DNA from: RHKX01 sp046330415
GTDB taxonomy: Bacteria > Actinomycetota > Thermoleophilia > Solirubrobacterales > 70-9
Direction of reading: 5' to 3'
DNA length: 64,000 nucleotides
NCBI GenBank assembly: GCA_046330415.1
Contig: JAXLSW010000015.1
Span: 62,001-126,000, forward strand
The notes under the pieces were generated by a model. The model did not search any database. It saw nothing but the letters and a program-made list of their open reading frames with translations, and was not told where the DNA came from. Position 1 is the stretch's first letter, and each line of letters begins with the position of its first letter. Below, piece after piece: positions 8,120 to 17,136 of the stretch. A program made the translations under genes and the position numbers.

Positions 8120-9580
8120 ATGCAAGCAGCAGCGAATCCCCACCACGAGCGCCGTTGGCTGATCCTCGCCGTACTCAGCCTGGCCCAGCTGATGGTCGTG
8201 CTCGACGCGACCATCGTCAACATCGCCCTTCCCTCCGCCCAGGCGGATCTCGGCTTCGGCGACGACCAGCGGCAGTGGATCATCACCGCCTACGCGCTCT
8301 CCTTCGGCTCGCTCCTGCTGCTCGGCGGTCGCATCTCCGACATGTTCGGCCGCAAGTGGACCTTCGTCGCGGGCCTGATCGGGTTCGCCGTCGCGTCGGC
8401 GATCGGTGGTGCGGCGCCCAGTTTCGAGGTCCTCGTCGGCGCCCGCGCCCTGCAGGGCGTCTTCGGGGCGCTCCTCGCTCCGGCGGCGCTGTCGCTGCTG
8501 ACGACCACCTTCACGGAGCCCGATGAGCGCGGTAAGGCGTTCGGCGTCTTCGGGGCGATCGCGGGTAGCGGCGCTGCCGTCGGTCTGCTGCTCGGAGGTG
8601 TCCTCACCGAGTACCTCGACTGGCGCTGGTGCCTCTACGTCAACCTGATCTTCGCGGCGGTTGCCGTGTTCGGCGCGCTGAGCCTCATCCACAACCAGCG
8701 CTCCGGCACGCACACGGCTCCCGACCTCCCGGGCACGCTCACGGCCTCCGGGGGGCTCTTCGCCCTCGTCTACGGCTTCTCCAACGCCGAGCAGACGAGT
8801 TGGACGGACCCGCTGACGCTCGGCATGTTCGCGGCGGCGATCGTCCTCCTCGGAGCGTTCATCGCCATCGAGCGCCGCGCCGAGCACCCCCTGCTGCCCC
8901 TCCGCGTCGTCCTCGATCGTGACCGCGGCGGCTCCTACCTCGCCGTCGCGATGTCTGCCATCGCGATCTTCGCGGTGTTCCTGTTCCTCACCTACTTCCT
9001 GCAGCAGAACCTCGGGATGTCGCCGGTCACCTCGGGTCTCGCGTTCCTGCCGATGGTGGTCGGGATCGTCATCTCCTCGACGACGGCGAACGTGAAGCTG
9101 CTCGCCAAGGTCGGCGCCCGCCCGCTGGTTCCCACCGGAATGACCCTCGGCGCTCTCGGGATGCTCTACCTGACCGGGTTGAGCACCGACTCGAGCTACG
9201 CGACGGACATCCTGCCCGCGCTGATCGTCATGGGACTCGGCTTCGGGCTGATCTTCGCCCCGTCGATCGCGACCGCGACCCTGGGTGTGGACCCGGCAGA
9301 CGCCGGCGTCGCCTCGGCGATGGTCAACACCTCCCAGCAGGTGGGCGGCTCGATCGGCACGGCGCTGCTCTCGACGCTGGCGGTCAGCGCAACCGAGGCG
9401 TTCGCGTCCGGATCCGCGCAGACCCCCCAGCTGATGGCGGCCGCGGAGGTCCACGGCTACACGACCGCCTTCTACTGGTCCGCGGGCATCTTCGCCCTCG
9501 GTGCAGTCGCCGCGGCGCTGCTGCTGCGCCCGAAGGGTGGGCGCGCCGAAGCGGTCGGCGAGCCCGTCCTCGCGCACTGA
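8120..9580 (+). CDS. DHA2-family (14-TM) MFS multidrug efflux transporter
   Basis: 486 residues with the EmrB/QacA pattern: an early ATIVNIALPSA segment (TM1, motif D1), motif A GRISDMFGRKWTF (~72-84) and motif C-like glycine pattern in TM5 (GAIAGSGAAVGLLLGG), with about 14 hydrophobic helices. These proton-driven pumps export hydrophobic drugs. Control by the divergent TetR gene is likely. A usable Shine-Dalgarno (AAGGAG) is present, in contrast to many neighbours. Confidence 0.9.
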   Translation: MQAAANPHHERRWLILAVLSLAQLMVVLDATIVNIALPSAQADLGFGDDQRQWIITAYALSFGSLLLLGGRISDMFGRKWTFVAGLIGFAVASAIGGAAPSFEVLVGARALQGVFGALLAPAALSLLTTTFTEPDERGKAFGVFGAIAGSGAAVGLLLGGVLTEYLDWRWCLYVNLIFAAVAVFGALSLIHNQRSGTHTAPDLPGTLTASGGLFALVYGFSNAEQTSWTDPLTLGMFAAAIVLLGAFIAIERRAEHPLLPLRVVLDRDRGGSYLAVAMSAIAIFAVFLFLTYFLQQNLGMSPVTSGLAFLPMVVGIVISSTTANVKLLAKVGARPLVPTGMTLGALGMLYLTGLSTDSSYATDILPALIVMGLGFGLIFAPSIATATLGVDPADAGVASAMVNTSQQVGGSIGTALLSTLAVSATEAFASGSAQTPQLMAAAEVHGYTTAFYWSAGIFALGAVAAALLLRPKGGRAEAVGEPVLAH

Positions 9581-9610
9581 GCGCCGAGCACCGAGCGCTG
9601 AGCGGCCGGC

Positions 9611-9660
9611 GCCGAACGTCACTGAATGCGCCCTCTGGGGGGTAGTGAGTGACGTTCGGC
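9611..9660. repeat. REP-like intergenic inverted repeat (GCCGAACGTCACT)
   Basis: Perfect 13-bp arms 9611-9623 and 9648-9660 around 24 nt. A close relative with the core GCCGAACGTAC lies at 39441-39494, so this is probably a dispersed palindromic element. It could also end the MFS transcript. Confidence 0.6.
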
Positions 9661-9697
9661 GGGGCGGGGACGGACGGGCGGGCGCACCGGCCGCATC

Positions 9698-9703
9698 TAG
9701 ACT
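9698..9703 (+). promoter_or_regulatory. -10-like TAGACT upstream of hisIE
   Basis: TAGACT ends 6 nt before the GTG at 9710; probable promoter for a leaderless hisIE-trpE message. Confidence 0.45.
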
Positions 9704-9709
9704 GGCCGT

Positions 9710-10366
9710 GTGGCCCGAGACGACGCCGAAGACAGCACGCAGATCAGCACGCAGATCAGATTCGACGAGCGCGGCCTCGCCCCATGCGTCATCCAGGACG
9801 CTTCGACGGGTGAGGTGCTGACGCTCGCCTACGTCAACGCGGAGGCGCTGGAGCGCACTCGCGAGACGGGCGAGATGCACCTGTGGAGCCGCTCCCGGGA
9901 CGAGCTCTGGCACAAGGGTGCGACCTCGGGCAACGTGCAGAGGGTGCGCGAGCTCCGCTACGACTGCGACGCCGACGCCGTCCTCGCGCTCGTCGACCCG
10001 GCGGGACCCGCGTGCCACACCGGCGAGCGCACCTGCTTCCACCGGGCACTCGGCGCCACCGACGGCGACGAGGGCCCCGGGGCCGTCAGCTTCGAAGCTC
10101 TGCCCGAGCTCGAACGGACCCTCGCCGCCCGCAAGGCCGATCGGCCCGAGGGCTCCTACACCTCGCAGCTTCTCGCCGATCCCGACCTGATCGGGGAGAA
10201 GGTCCGCGAGGAGGCCGATGAGGTCGCTCGCGCGGTTGCGGGCGAGTCCGACGAGCGGATCGCCGAGGAGGCGGCCGACGTCCTCTACCACCTCGAGGTC
10301 GCACTGCTCTCGCGCGACGTGCCCCTCACGCGGGCCTTCGACGTCCTCCTGGCAAGGCGCCGTTGA
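9710..10366 (+). CDS. hisIE: bifunctional phosphoribosyl-AMP cyclohydrolase / phosphoribosyl-ATP diphosphatase
   Basis: 218 residues. The HisI half (to ~115) carries the zinc/substrate signatures YVNAEAL, LWSRSRDELWHKG and the Cys/His residues in YDCDADAV and CHTGERTCFH. The HisE half (~125-218) has EKVREEADEV and EEAADVLYHLEVAL, the all-alpha MazG-like pyrophosphatase motifs. It catalyses steps 2 and 3 of histidine synthesis. Its stop overlaps the trpE start (TTGA), so the two genes are translationally coupled. Confidence 0.93.
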   Translation: MARDDAEDSTQISTQIRFDERGLAPCVIQDASTGEVLTLAYVNAEALERTRETGEMHLWSRSRDELWHKGATSGNVQRVRELRYDCDADAVLALVDPAGPACHTGERTCFHRALGATDGDEGPGAVSFEALPELERTLAARKADRPEGSYTSQLLADPDLIGEKVREEADEVARAVAGESDERIAEEAADVLYHLEVALLSRDVPLTRAFDVLLARRR

Positions 10367-11985
10367 CCGTGGCGGGCATCGGTCCCCAGGGGCCCCAGGT
10401 CGCTCAGAGCCCGGCCGTGGCTCCGGGCGGGCCCTCGCCGTCGCTGGAGGAGGCGCGCGAGCTCGCCCGCGAGGGGACGGTCGTGCCGATCGTCCACACC
10501 TTCGTCGAGGACACCGAGACACCCGTCTCCGCCTTTCTGAAGCTGCGCGGGGAGAGCCCCGCCTACCTGCTCGAATCGGCCGAGCAGGGTGGCCGGCTCG
10601 GGCGCCACTCATTCCTCGGCTTCAGTCCGCGGCTTCACCTCCGTTGGGTCGATGGCGAGCTGCTCGAGTGGGAGGGCGACGCCGCCGCGGCTCCGGTCAC
10701 CGGACCCGACGCGGCCGAGCCGACCAGGCGCACCGTCGCACCCGATCCTTACGGCGCCGTCGCCGAGCGCCTCGCCACCTTCGACCTCGCCGGTGGCGAG
10801 GAGCTGCCGTTCGCGGGCGGCGCGGTCGGGCTGTTCGGATACGACCTCGTGCGCACCGTCGAGCCGCTCGGCGACCCGAACCCCGACCCGCTGGGCCTGC
10901 CGGACCTTGCGCTGATGGTCTGCGAGCTGATCGTCGCCTTCGACCACCACCGCCACGAGGTCTCGATCATCGCCCTGACGCTGGGGGAAGGGGATGGAGA
11001 CGACGATGGCTTCGATGCCGCCTACGCGCGCGCCTGCAAGCTCATCGAGGGCACCCGCGAGCGGCTCCGGGGCGAGATCCCGCGTCCCTCCTCGGCGGCC
11101 GGTGACGATCGCGCGCAGGCGCAGGCGCAGGCGCAAGTGGAGGTTGACTGGCGCTCCAACCTGACGCGGGAGCAGTTCGAGTCGAACGTCTCCCGGATCG
11201 TCGAGTACCTGTACGCCGGAGACGCCTTCCAGGTCGTGCCCTCGCAGCGCTTCAGCTCACCCTGCCCGGTCGAGGCCTTCTCGATCTACCGCGGCCTGCG
11301 GGCCGTCAACCCATCCCCGTACATGTACTTCCTCGACTTCGGAGACTTCGAGATCGCCGGAGCCTCCCCCGAGCCGCTCGTCAAGGTCTCCGGCGGCCGG
11401 GTGGAGACGCGCCCGATCGCCGGGACGTACCCGCGGGGCGAGAGCGAGGAGGAGGACCGCGCCAACGGCGAGGCGATGCTCGCCGACCCGAAGGAGCGAG
11501 CCGAGCACGTGATGCTCGTGGACCTCGGCCGCAACGACCTCGGGCGGGTGTGCCGCTACGGGACGGTCCGCGTCGACGAGCTGATGACCGTCGAGACCTA
11601 CTCGCACGTGCTCCACATCGTCAGCCGCGTCTCCGGCGAGCTGCGGGAGGGAATGGGGGCGCTCGACGTGCTGCGCTCCGCGCTCCCGGCAGGGACCCTG
11701 TCGGGTGCTCCGAAGGTGCGGGCGATGCAGATCATCGACGAGCTCGAGCCGGTCAAGCGCTGCTCCTATGGCGGCGCGATCGGCTACGTCGACTTCCGCG
11801 GCGACCTCGACACCGCCATCCACATCCGCACCGTCGTCGTCAAGGACGGCCAGATGCACGTGCAGGCCGGAGGGGGGACCGTCGCCGACGCCGTCCCGGC
11901 CAACGAGTACCGGGAGTCGCTGCAGAAGGCGAAGGCGATCTTCCGCGCCGTCGACGTCGCCGTCGAGCACCCGGAGTGGGACTAG
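10363..11985 (+). CDS. trpE: anthranilate synthase component I
   Basis: 540 residues. The N-terminal domain has the tryptophan-binding LLES motif (residues 69-72), so feedback inhibition is expected. The C-terminal chorismate-binding domain has the conserved runs AGDAFQVVPSQRF, ASPEPLVKV, PIAGTYPRG and LPAGTLSGAPKVRAM. It converts chorismate to anthranilate using ammonia from TrpG. The start is TTG in a 4-base overlap with hisIE; GTG at 10369 is an alternative. A Gln/Ala-rich linker (~250) lies between the domains. Confidence 0.95.
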   Translation: MTVAGIGPQGPQVAQSPAVAPGGPSPSLEEARELAREGTVVPIVHTFVEDTETPVSAFLKLRGESPAYLLESAEQGGRLGRHSFLGFSPRLHLRWVDGELLEWEGDAAAAPVTGPDAAEPTRRTVAPDPYGAVAERLATFDLAGGEELPFAGGAVGLFGYDLVRTVEPLGDPNPDPLGLPDLALMVCELIVAFDHHRHEVSIIALTLGEGDGDDDGFDAAYARACKLIEGTRERLRGEIPRPSSAAGDDRAQAQAQAQVEVDWRSNLTREQFESNVSRIVEYLYAGDAFQVVPSQRFSSPCPVEAFSIYRGLRAVNPSPYMYFLDFGDFEIAGASPEPLVKVSGGRVETRPIAGTYPRGESEEEDRANGEAMLADPKERAEHVMLVDLGRNDLGRVCRYGTVRVDELMTVETYSHVLHIVSRVSGELREGMGALDVLRSALPAGTLSGAPKVRAMQIIDELEPVKRCSYGGAIGYVDFRGDLDTAIHIRTVVVKDGQMHVQAGGGTVADAVPANEYRESLQKAKAIFRAVDVAVEHPEWD

Positions 11986-12036
11986 GGCCCCAGGGAACTA
12001 GGAACTAGGGAGTGGGAGTGGAAGATCCGGCCTGAC

Positions 12037-12615
12037 ATGCGCGTCCTCGTCATCGACAACTACGACTCCTTCACCTACAACCTCGTCCAGTACCTGGGCG
12101 AGCTCGGGGCGGAGGTCGACGTCGTCCGCAACGATCGCGCGAGCGTCGAGGAGCTGCTCGCCCGGCGGCCCGACCGGCTCGTCATCTCCCCGGGACCCTG
12201 CACACCGGCCGACGCCGGCATCTCGATCGAGGCCTCGCGGAGCTTCCCCGAGGCCGGGATTCCGACTCTCGGCGTCTGCCTCGGCCATCAGTCGATGGTG
12301 GAGGCCTTCGGGGGCGAGGTCGTGCAGGGAGAGCCCGTCCACGGCAAGGACGCTGAGATCACCCACGACGGCAGGACGATCTTCGCCGGGCTGCCCAGCC
12401 CACTGACCGTGGGCCGCTACCACTCCCTGCTCGCTTCGCCGGACCTGCCCGACTGCCTCGAGCTCAGCGCCTCCTACGGCGAGCTCGTGATGGCGGTGCG
12501 GCACCGGGAGCTCCCCGCCGAGGGGGTCCAGTTCCACCCGGAGTCGGTACTGACCCCAGAGGGCAAGCGGATGCTCTCCAACTTCCTCGGCGTGGACCCG
12601 CCCGCCGCCGGCTGA
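12037..12615 (+). CDS. trpG: anthranilate synthase component II (glutamine amidotransferase)
   Basis: 192 residues, class I amidotransferase. DNYDSFTYNLVQYL opens the protein, ISPGPCTP is the oxyanion region, Cys in GVCLGHQS (~84) is the nucleophile and HPES (~168) supplies the catalytic His and Glu. It delivers ammonia to TrpE and in some bacteria also serves PabB. It lies 51 bp after trpE and 25 bp before trpD. Confidence 0.94.
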   Translation: MRVLVIDNYDSFTYNLVQYLGELGAEVDVVRNDRASVEELLARRPDRLVISPGPCTPADAGISIEASRSFPEAGIPTLGVCLGHQSMVEAFGGEVVQGEPVHGKDAEITHDGRTIFAGLPSPLTVGRYHSLLASPDLPDCLELSASYGELVMAVRHRELPAEGVQFHPESVLTPEGKRMLSNFLGVDPPAAG

Positions 12616-12640
12616 GGCTGGACTGATAGAAGCCTCCGCC

Positions 12641-13648
12641 GTGCCCAACGACGTCCTCACCCGCGCCATCGACGCCGTCGCCTCCGGCGAGCACCTGACG
12701 GCCGACCACGCCTCGACCGTGCTCGCCGAGATCATGGAGGGACGCGCCAGCGACGTGCAGACCGGCGCGTTCCTGATCGCGCTGCGCGCGAAGGGCGAGA
12801 CGGTCCCGGAGCTGATCGGCCTCGCGCGGACGATGCGCTCGCTCGCCACCCCCGTCGAGACCGGGCGCCACGACCTCGTCGACACGGCGGGGACCGGGGG
12901 AGGGCCCTCGACCTTCAACGTCTCGACTACCGCGGCGCTCATCGCGGCCGGGGCGGGGCGCGCGGTCGCCAAGCACGGCAACCGCTCGAGCACGTCGCGC
13001 TCCGGCTCCGCCGACATGCTGGAAGCGCTCGGCATCCGGATCGAGCTGACCCCGGAGGAGGTCGCGGAGTCGATCCGCGAGACCGGCTTCGGCTTCATGT
13101 TCGCCCCCGCCCACCACGCCGCGATGAAGCACGTCGTCCCGACGCGCAAGGAGCTCGCGGTGCGGACGATCTTCAACTTCCTCGGGCCGCTCACCAATCC
13201 CGCCGGCGCGACCCGCCAGCTCCTCGGCGTCTCCGACCGGCGCTACCAGGAGACGATCGCCGAGGCACTCGCGGGGCTCGGGGCGGAGCACGCGCTCGTC
13301 GTCTCCGGCGAGGACGGGCTCGACGAGCTGACCATCCACGGGCGCACCCGCGTGATCGAGGTTCGCGACGGCGGCACCTCCGAGTGGTTCGCGGAGGCGA
13401 GCGACTACGGGCTCGGCGAGGCACCGATCGAGGCGATCGCAGGGGGCGAGCCCGGCGACAACGCCGCCGTCGCGGAGTCCGTGCTCGCCGGAGAGCCCGG
13501 TCCGGCGCTCGACATCGCCCTGCTCAACGCGGGAGCCGCGATCTACGTCGGCGGCGGTGCCGACGATCTCGCCGCCGGTGTCACCGCGGCGCGCATGGCG
13601 GTCGCGTCGGGGGCCGCCGAGGCGGTCGTCGCCAAGCTGCAGCGCTGA
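12641..13648 (+). CDS. trpD: anthranilate phosphoribosyltransferase
   Basis: 335 residues of the nucleoside phosphorylase-like PRTase fold. The PRPP-binding loop DTAGTGGGPSTFNVST is at ~81-96; KHGNRSSTS and the metal-site region follow; the FAPAHHAAMKHVVPTR segment is typical. It transfers phosphoribose to anthranilate. GTG start, no clear Shine-Dalgarno. Confidence 0.94.
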   Translation: MPNDVLTRAIDAVASGEHLTADHASTVLAEIMEGRASDVQTGAFLIALRAKGETVPELIGLARTMRSLATPVETGRHDLVDTAGTGGGPSTFNVSTTAALIAAGAGRAVAKHGNRSSTSRSGSADMLEALGIRIELTPEEVAESIRETGFGFMFAPAHHAAMKHVVPTRKELAVRTIFNFLGPLTNPAGATRQLLGVSDRRYQETIAEALAGLGAEHALVVSGEDGLDELTIHGRTRVIEVRDGGTSEWFAEASDYGLGEAPIEAIAGGEPGDNAAVAESVLAGEPGPALDIALLNAGAAIYVGGGADDLAAGVTAARMAVASGAAEAVVAKLQR

Positions 13649-13729
13649 TCTGCGCGTCCGTCCGCGGGGCCGGGCCGCAGGTTCTGGGTCTGAGTCACCG
13701 CGAGGATCGCTTTCCTCGGCGCCGACCAG

Positions 13730-13735
13730 TAGCCT
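13730..13735 (+). promoter_or_regulatory. -10-like TAGCCT upstream of trpC
   Basis: TAGCCT ends 9 nt before the ATG at 13745 inside the 96-bp trpD-trpC gap, suggesting an internal, leaderless promoter for trpC. Confidence 0.4.
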
Positions 13736-13744
13736 GATCCCTGG

Positions 13745-14560
13745 ATGAGCACCCTCGATCAGCTCGTCGACGCGGCGCGGGAAGGCGTGCGCAGGCGCAG
13801 TTCGCAGGTCTCCGGTGAGGAGCTGCGTTCACAGCTGGGCACTCGCACCGGATCACGCCCGTTCAAGGAGGCCCTGGTGCGTCCCGGGCTGAGCGTCATC
13901 GCCGAGTTCAAGCGCGGCTCACCTTCGGCGGGGGCCATCCGCCCCGACGCCGACGTCGCGGGCTTCGTCAGCGCCTACGAGCGCGGCGGCGCGGCGGCGG
14001 TCTCCGTCCTCACCGACGAACCTCACTTCCACGGCTCGCTCGGCGATCTCGAGGCCGCCCGCGAGGCGACGAGCCTGCCGATCCTCCGCAAGGACTTCAT
14101 CGTCGAGCCTTACCAGCTCTGGGAGGCCGTGATCGCGGGGGCCGACGCCGCGCTGCTGATCGTGGCGGCGCTCGCCGACGAGGACCTGCAGGTGCTGTTC
14201 GAGGAGGCCTCGGCGCTCGATCTCGATTGTGTCGTCGAGGTCCACGACGAGGAGGATCTCGAACGCGCGCTTCGCATCGAGCCGGATGTGATCGGGATCA
14301 ACAACCGCAACCTCAAGAACCTCCAGGTGGACACCGAGACGACCGCCGAGCTGGTCACCGACATACCCGCCGGCTTCACGGTCGTCGCCGAGTCCGGCTA
14401 CACGGGGCGCGATCAGATCGAGGAGCTCGACCGGATCGGCGTCGACGCGGTCCTCATCGGCGAGACCCTGATGCGCTGCGAGGATCCCGAGGTGATGGTC
14501 CGCTCGCTGACGCTGGACGAAGACGCCACTCGCGAGCATCTCTTCACCGACGAGCGCTGA
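13745..14560 (+). CDS. trpC: indole-3-glycerol phosphate synthase
   Basis: 271 residues, TIM barrel. VIAEFKRGSPSAG (~57-69) carries the catalytic Lys and phosphate contacts, ILRKDFIVEPYQ holds the second catalytic Lys, GINNRNL and AESGY (~219) are the standard barrel-end motifs. Last trp gene before the 11-kb surface/signalling stretch; trpF, trpB and trpA resume at 25442. Confidence 0.95.
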   Translation: MSTLDQLVDAAREGVRRRSSQVSGEELRSQLGTRTGSRPFKEALVRPGLSVIAEFKRGSPSAGAIRPDADVAGFVSAYERGGAAAVSVLTDEPHFHGSLGDLEAAREATSLPILRKDFIVEPYQLWEAVIAGADAALLIVAALADEDLQVLFEEASALDLDCVVEVHDEEDLERALRIEPDVIGINNRNLKNLQVDTETTAELVTDIPAGFTVVAESGYTGRDQIEELDRIGVDAVLIGETLMRCEDPEVMVRSLTLDEDATREHLFTDER

Positions 14561-14656
14561 CGGCGCGGGGGAGTCTTCAGGCGGCTCCCCATTGCGGGAA
14601 GCGCCCCGGTCGGCCATGCTGGGAGAGCCGAGAAGGGAAATGGGCGGGAAGAAGAA

Positions 14657-15874
14657 GTGAGAGGATCGAACGCGATGGAGCACATGCGCGTCAGCGGAGT
14701 CAGGTGTGGAGGCCTGCTCGCGACCGTCGCCATCTGCCTCATCTGCCTCACGTGCTCACTGGTGGTGCTGCTTCCCGCTTCCGCGGGCGCACTCAGCATC
14801 GACGTCTCCGGCAACCACTTCGTCGATGGCAAGGGCAAGCGGTTGCGCCTGATCGGCGTCAACCGCTCGGGCTCGGAGTACTCGTGCGCCGGCGACGACG
14901 GGCAGGGCGGCCACGGCTACGCGATCTTCCAGGGTCCGGTGAACGACCGGGCGATCGAAGCGATGAAGAAGTGGCGGGTCAACGCCGTCGCGCTGCCGCT
15001 CAACGAGGCGTGCTGGCTCGGTGGCTACGGCGGCCTCAACCCGAGCTTCAGCGGCGCCCCTTACCGGGAAGCGGTCGAGGCCTACGTGAACCGCCTCAAC
15101 CGCCACGGGATCTACGTCGTGCTCAGGCTGTCGGGCGCGGGGCCCGGCGAATCGGTGTACGGGTCCGTACCCGGCGACGCCGAGGCGCCGATGGCCGACG
15201 CCGACCACTCGATTGACTTCTGGACTTCGGTGGCGACCGAGTTCCGCGACAACCACGCGGTGCTCTTCCATCTCTACGACGAGCCGCACAAGATCCAGTG
15301 GGCCTGCGTCCTGTATGGATGCACGGTCGACGCCGACGGCTCCGATGGCGAGCCGATCTTCGGCCAGTACGAGGCGACCGGCCACAAGCAGCTGCTCGGA
15401 GCCATCCGCGCAACCGGGGCGACGCAGCCGATCGTGATCTCGGGGATCGACTTCGCGGGCCAGGTGGACGAGTGGGAGAAGTACGCGCCTGAGGATCCGC
15501 TCGACAAGCGGGTCGTCGGCTGGAACTCCTTCGACTACTCCGGCAACCTGGCGAGCTCGAAGCCGGACCTGGCCGGTCTCTCACGCAAGTTCCCGGTGCT
15601 GGTCGGCGGGTTCGGCGACACCGATTGCAACTCCGGCTACAGCCGCAAGCTGATGCGCTTCGCGGACTCCAACGGGATCTCCTACCTGGCCTGGACCTGG
15701 AACACCGAAGCCGACTACGGGGGCTGTGCCAACGCCTTGCTGGGTCCGAAGCTGTCGGCCTACTATTCCGCCAAGCCGAGCGGGTTCGGCAAGGGAGTCC
15801 GTGACCACTACCGCGATCTCGCGGCGAAGGGCAGCAAGGGCAACAAGGGCAACAAGGGGAAGGGGAGCAAGTGA
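14657..15874 (+). CDS. secreted GH5-like protein with degenerate active site
   Basis: 405 residues with an N-terminal signal peptide (hydrophobic core ~17-40, ASA-type cleavage), a GH5 TIM-barrel outline and a basic Gly/Ser/Lys/Asn tail. It keeps GVNRSG, PLNEACWLG and AWTWNT, but residues that are invariant in GH5 are altered: Ala112 where Arg is expected (VALPLNE), Ser159 for the beta-3 His, Asp208 for Asn before the retained acid/base Glu209 (YDEP), Asn290 and Phe292 for the His-x-Tyr pair, and Gly318 for the nucleophile Glu (VGGFG). Hydrolysis by the normal mechanism looks impossible; a binding role is more likely. Numbering is from GTG 14657; ATG 14675, behind AGAGGA, is an equally good start. 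Confidence 0.75.
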   Translation: MRGSNAMEHMRVSGVRCGGLLATVAICLICLTCSLVVLLPASAGALSIDVSGNHFVDGKGKRLRLIGVNRSGSEYSCAGDDGQGGHGYAIFQGPVNDRAIEAMKKWRVNAVALPLNEACWLGGYGGLNPSFSGAPYREAVEAYVNRLNRHGIYVVLRLSGAGPGESVYGSVPGDAEAPMADADHSIDFWTSVATEFRDNHAVLFHLYDEPHKIQWACVLYGCTVDADGSDGEPIFGQYEATGHKQLLGAIRATGATQPIVISGIDFAGQVDEWEKYAPEDPLDKRVVGWNSFDYSGNLASSKPDLAGLSRKFPVLVGGFGDTDCNSGYSRKLMRFADSNGISYLAWTWNTEADYGGCANALLGPKLSAYYSAKPSGFGKGVRDHYRDLAAKGSKGNKGNKGKGSK

Positions 15875-17052
15875 CCGTGACCGGGAAGGTTCTGAGCGGG
15901 TGGGCGATGAAGGCGTTGAAGGCGCTGACCGCGCTGCTTCTGTGCGCCGCGATGCTGCTCGTCACGACCGGGCCCGCCGCGGCCGGCGGCAACGCAAAGC
16001 TCGTCGTCGCCGGCGGCAAGGTGAAGGTGAAGAAGGGCAACCTCAAGGGCTCCTTCACGATCCGCAACGTCGGCGGCGCGAGGTCGGCCAAGACCAGCGC
16101 CAGTCTCAAGGTCAAGACCCCCGGCAGGGATCCGGTCGCCGGCCGCTACGCGGTGCGGGCGCTGGCGCCCGGGGGCACGGCGAAGGCCAAGGTGAAGGTC
16201 CCCGTTCCCTCCGGCCTTCCCGACGGTAAGTCGCCGATCGTCCTCTGCGTGCAGGGGGACTGCGCGAAGCTCGGCAAGGTCAAGGGCCCCGGCGGTGGCG
16301 GTGGCGGTGGCGGCGGGGGTGGCGGTTCGGGTTCGTCGGTTCCGAACAACCCCATCGACTTCCCGACCGACGAGCCGTTCGAGCTGACCAGCAGCGCCAG
16401 CAAGTACTGGGTCGTCGTGCCCTCCAGCTACGACGCCTCCCACCAGACCCCGACGACGCTGTTCGTCTGGAGTCACGGTTGCGGCGGCGACAGCGGCGGC
16501 GACATCTTCAACATCAGCCCCGGCGGCAATGCGCAGAGCTGGATCTCGGTCAGCGTCGGCGGCCGCGACGGCGGCTGCTGGGATCCGAGCGGCGATCAGG
16601 ACAAGGTGATGAAGGCGATCTCGGACATGAAGTCGCACTTCAACGTGAACCCGCGCACCATCGTCCTCGGCGGTTACTCCTCCGGCGGAGACCTCTCCTA
16701 CCGGACGGCGTTCGAGCACTCGAACCAGATCGCCGGCATCCTCGTCGAGAACACGTCGCCCTTCAAGGACATCGGGCTGACCCAGGACCAGGCGATCGCG
16801 GCGGCGTCATCGAAGTTCAACATCGTCCACCTGGCGCACCTGCAGGACGACGTCTACCCGATCGCCACGGTCCGGAGCGAGACCGACGCGCTCAGTGCGG
16901 CGGGATTCCCGATCGAGCGGATCGAGCGCACCGGGACCCACTTCGACAACCCCGGTGATGTCGTCGCGGGCAATCCCGTTCCGGGAACCGATGCCGATGT
17001 GGTGACCTTCCTGCTGCCTCACCTCAACGACGGTTGGACCTCGCCCGGTTGA
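15871..17052 (+). CDS. secreted alpha/beta-hydrolase (esterase / PHB-depolymerase-like) with N-terminal beta domain
   Basis: 393 residues; the GTG overlaps the preceding stop (GTGA). Signal peptide (~13-38, ending AAA), then a ~95-residue CARDB/Ig-like beta domain rich in Lys and Val, a 12-Gly linker (~145-156), and a hydrolase domain. The nucleophile elbow is GYSSGG with Ser270; a candidate Asp lies in LQDDVYP and the His in GTHFDN. The SHGCGG segment resembles an oxyanion loop. Probably an extracellular esterase. Co-translated with the GH5-like gene, so both may act on or bind the same surface polymer. Confidence 0.72.
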   Translation: MTVTGKVLSGWAMKALKALTALLLCAAMLLVTTGPAAAGGNAKLVVAGGKVKVKKGNLKGSFTIRNVGGARSAKTSASLKVKTPGRDPVAGRYAVRALAPGGTAKAKVKVPVPSGLPDGKSPIVLCVQGDCAKLGKVKGPGGGGGGGGGGGGSGSSVPNNPIDFPTDEPFELTSSASKYWVVVPSSYDASHQTPTTLFVWSHGCGGDSGGDIFNISPGGNAQSWISVSVGGRDGGCWDPSGDQDKVMKAISDMKSHFNVNPRTIVLGGYSSGGDLSYRTAFEHSNQIAGILVENTSPFKDIGLTQDQAIAAASSKFNIVHLAHLQDDVYPIATVRSETDALSAAGFPIERIERTGTHFDNPGDVVAGNPVPGTDADVVTFLLPHLNDGWTSPG

Positions 17053-17077
17053 GCGGGGTCGGCTTGCCGGGTTGAGC

Positions 17078-17083
17078 GATAAT
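17078..17083 (+). promoter_or_regulatory. GATAAT -10-like element upstream of the kinase gene
   Basis: GATAAT within GCGATAATCC; the same decamer precedes the gene at 33417. Here it is 53 nt upstream of the start, so the kinase mRNA would have a leader. No good -35 is apparent. Confidence 0.3.
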
Positions 17084-17136
17084 CCCTCGCCCCCGGCGCC
17101 GATCCCGGCGCCGGCGACGGGTGTGGGGGTCAGACG

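Noticed and set aside
8066..10612. 848-codon minus-strand open frame
   Set aside because: Antisense to the MFS transporter, hisIE and the start of trpE; composition typical of a codon shadow.
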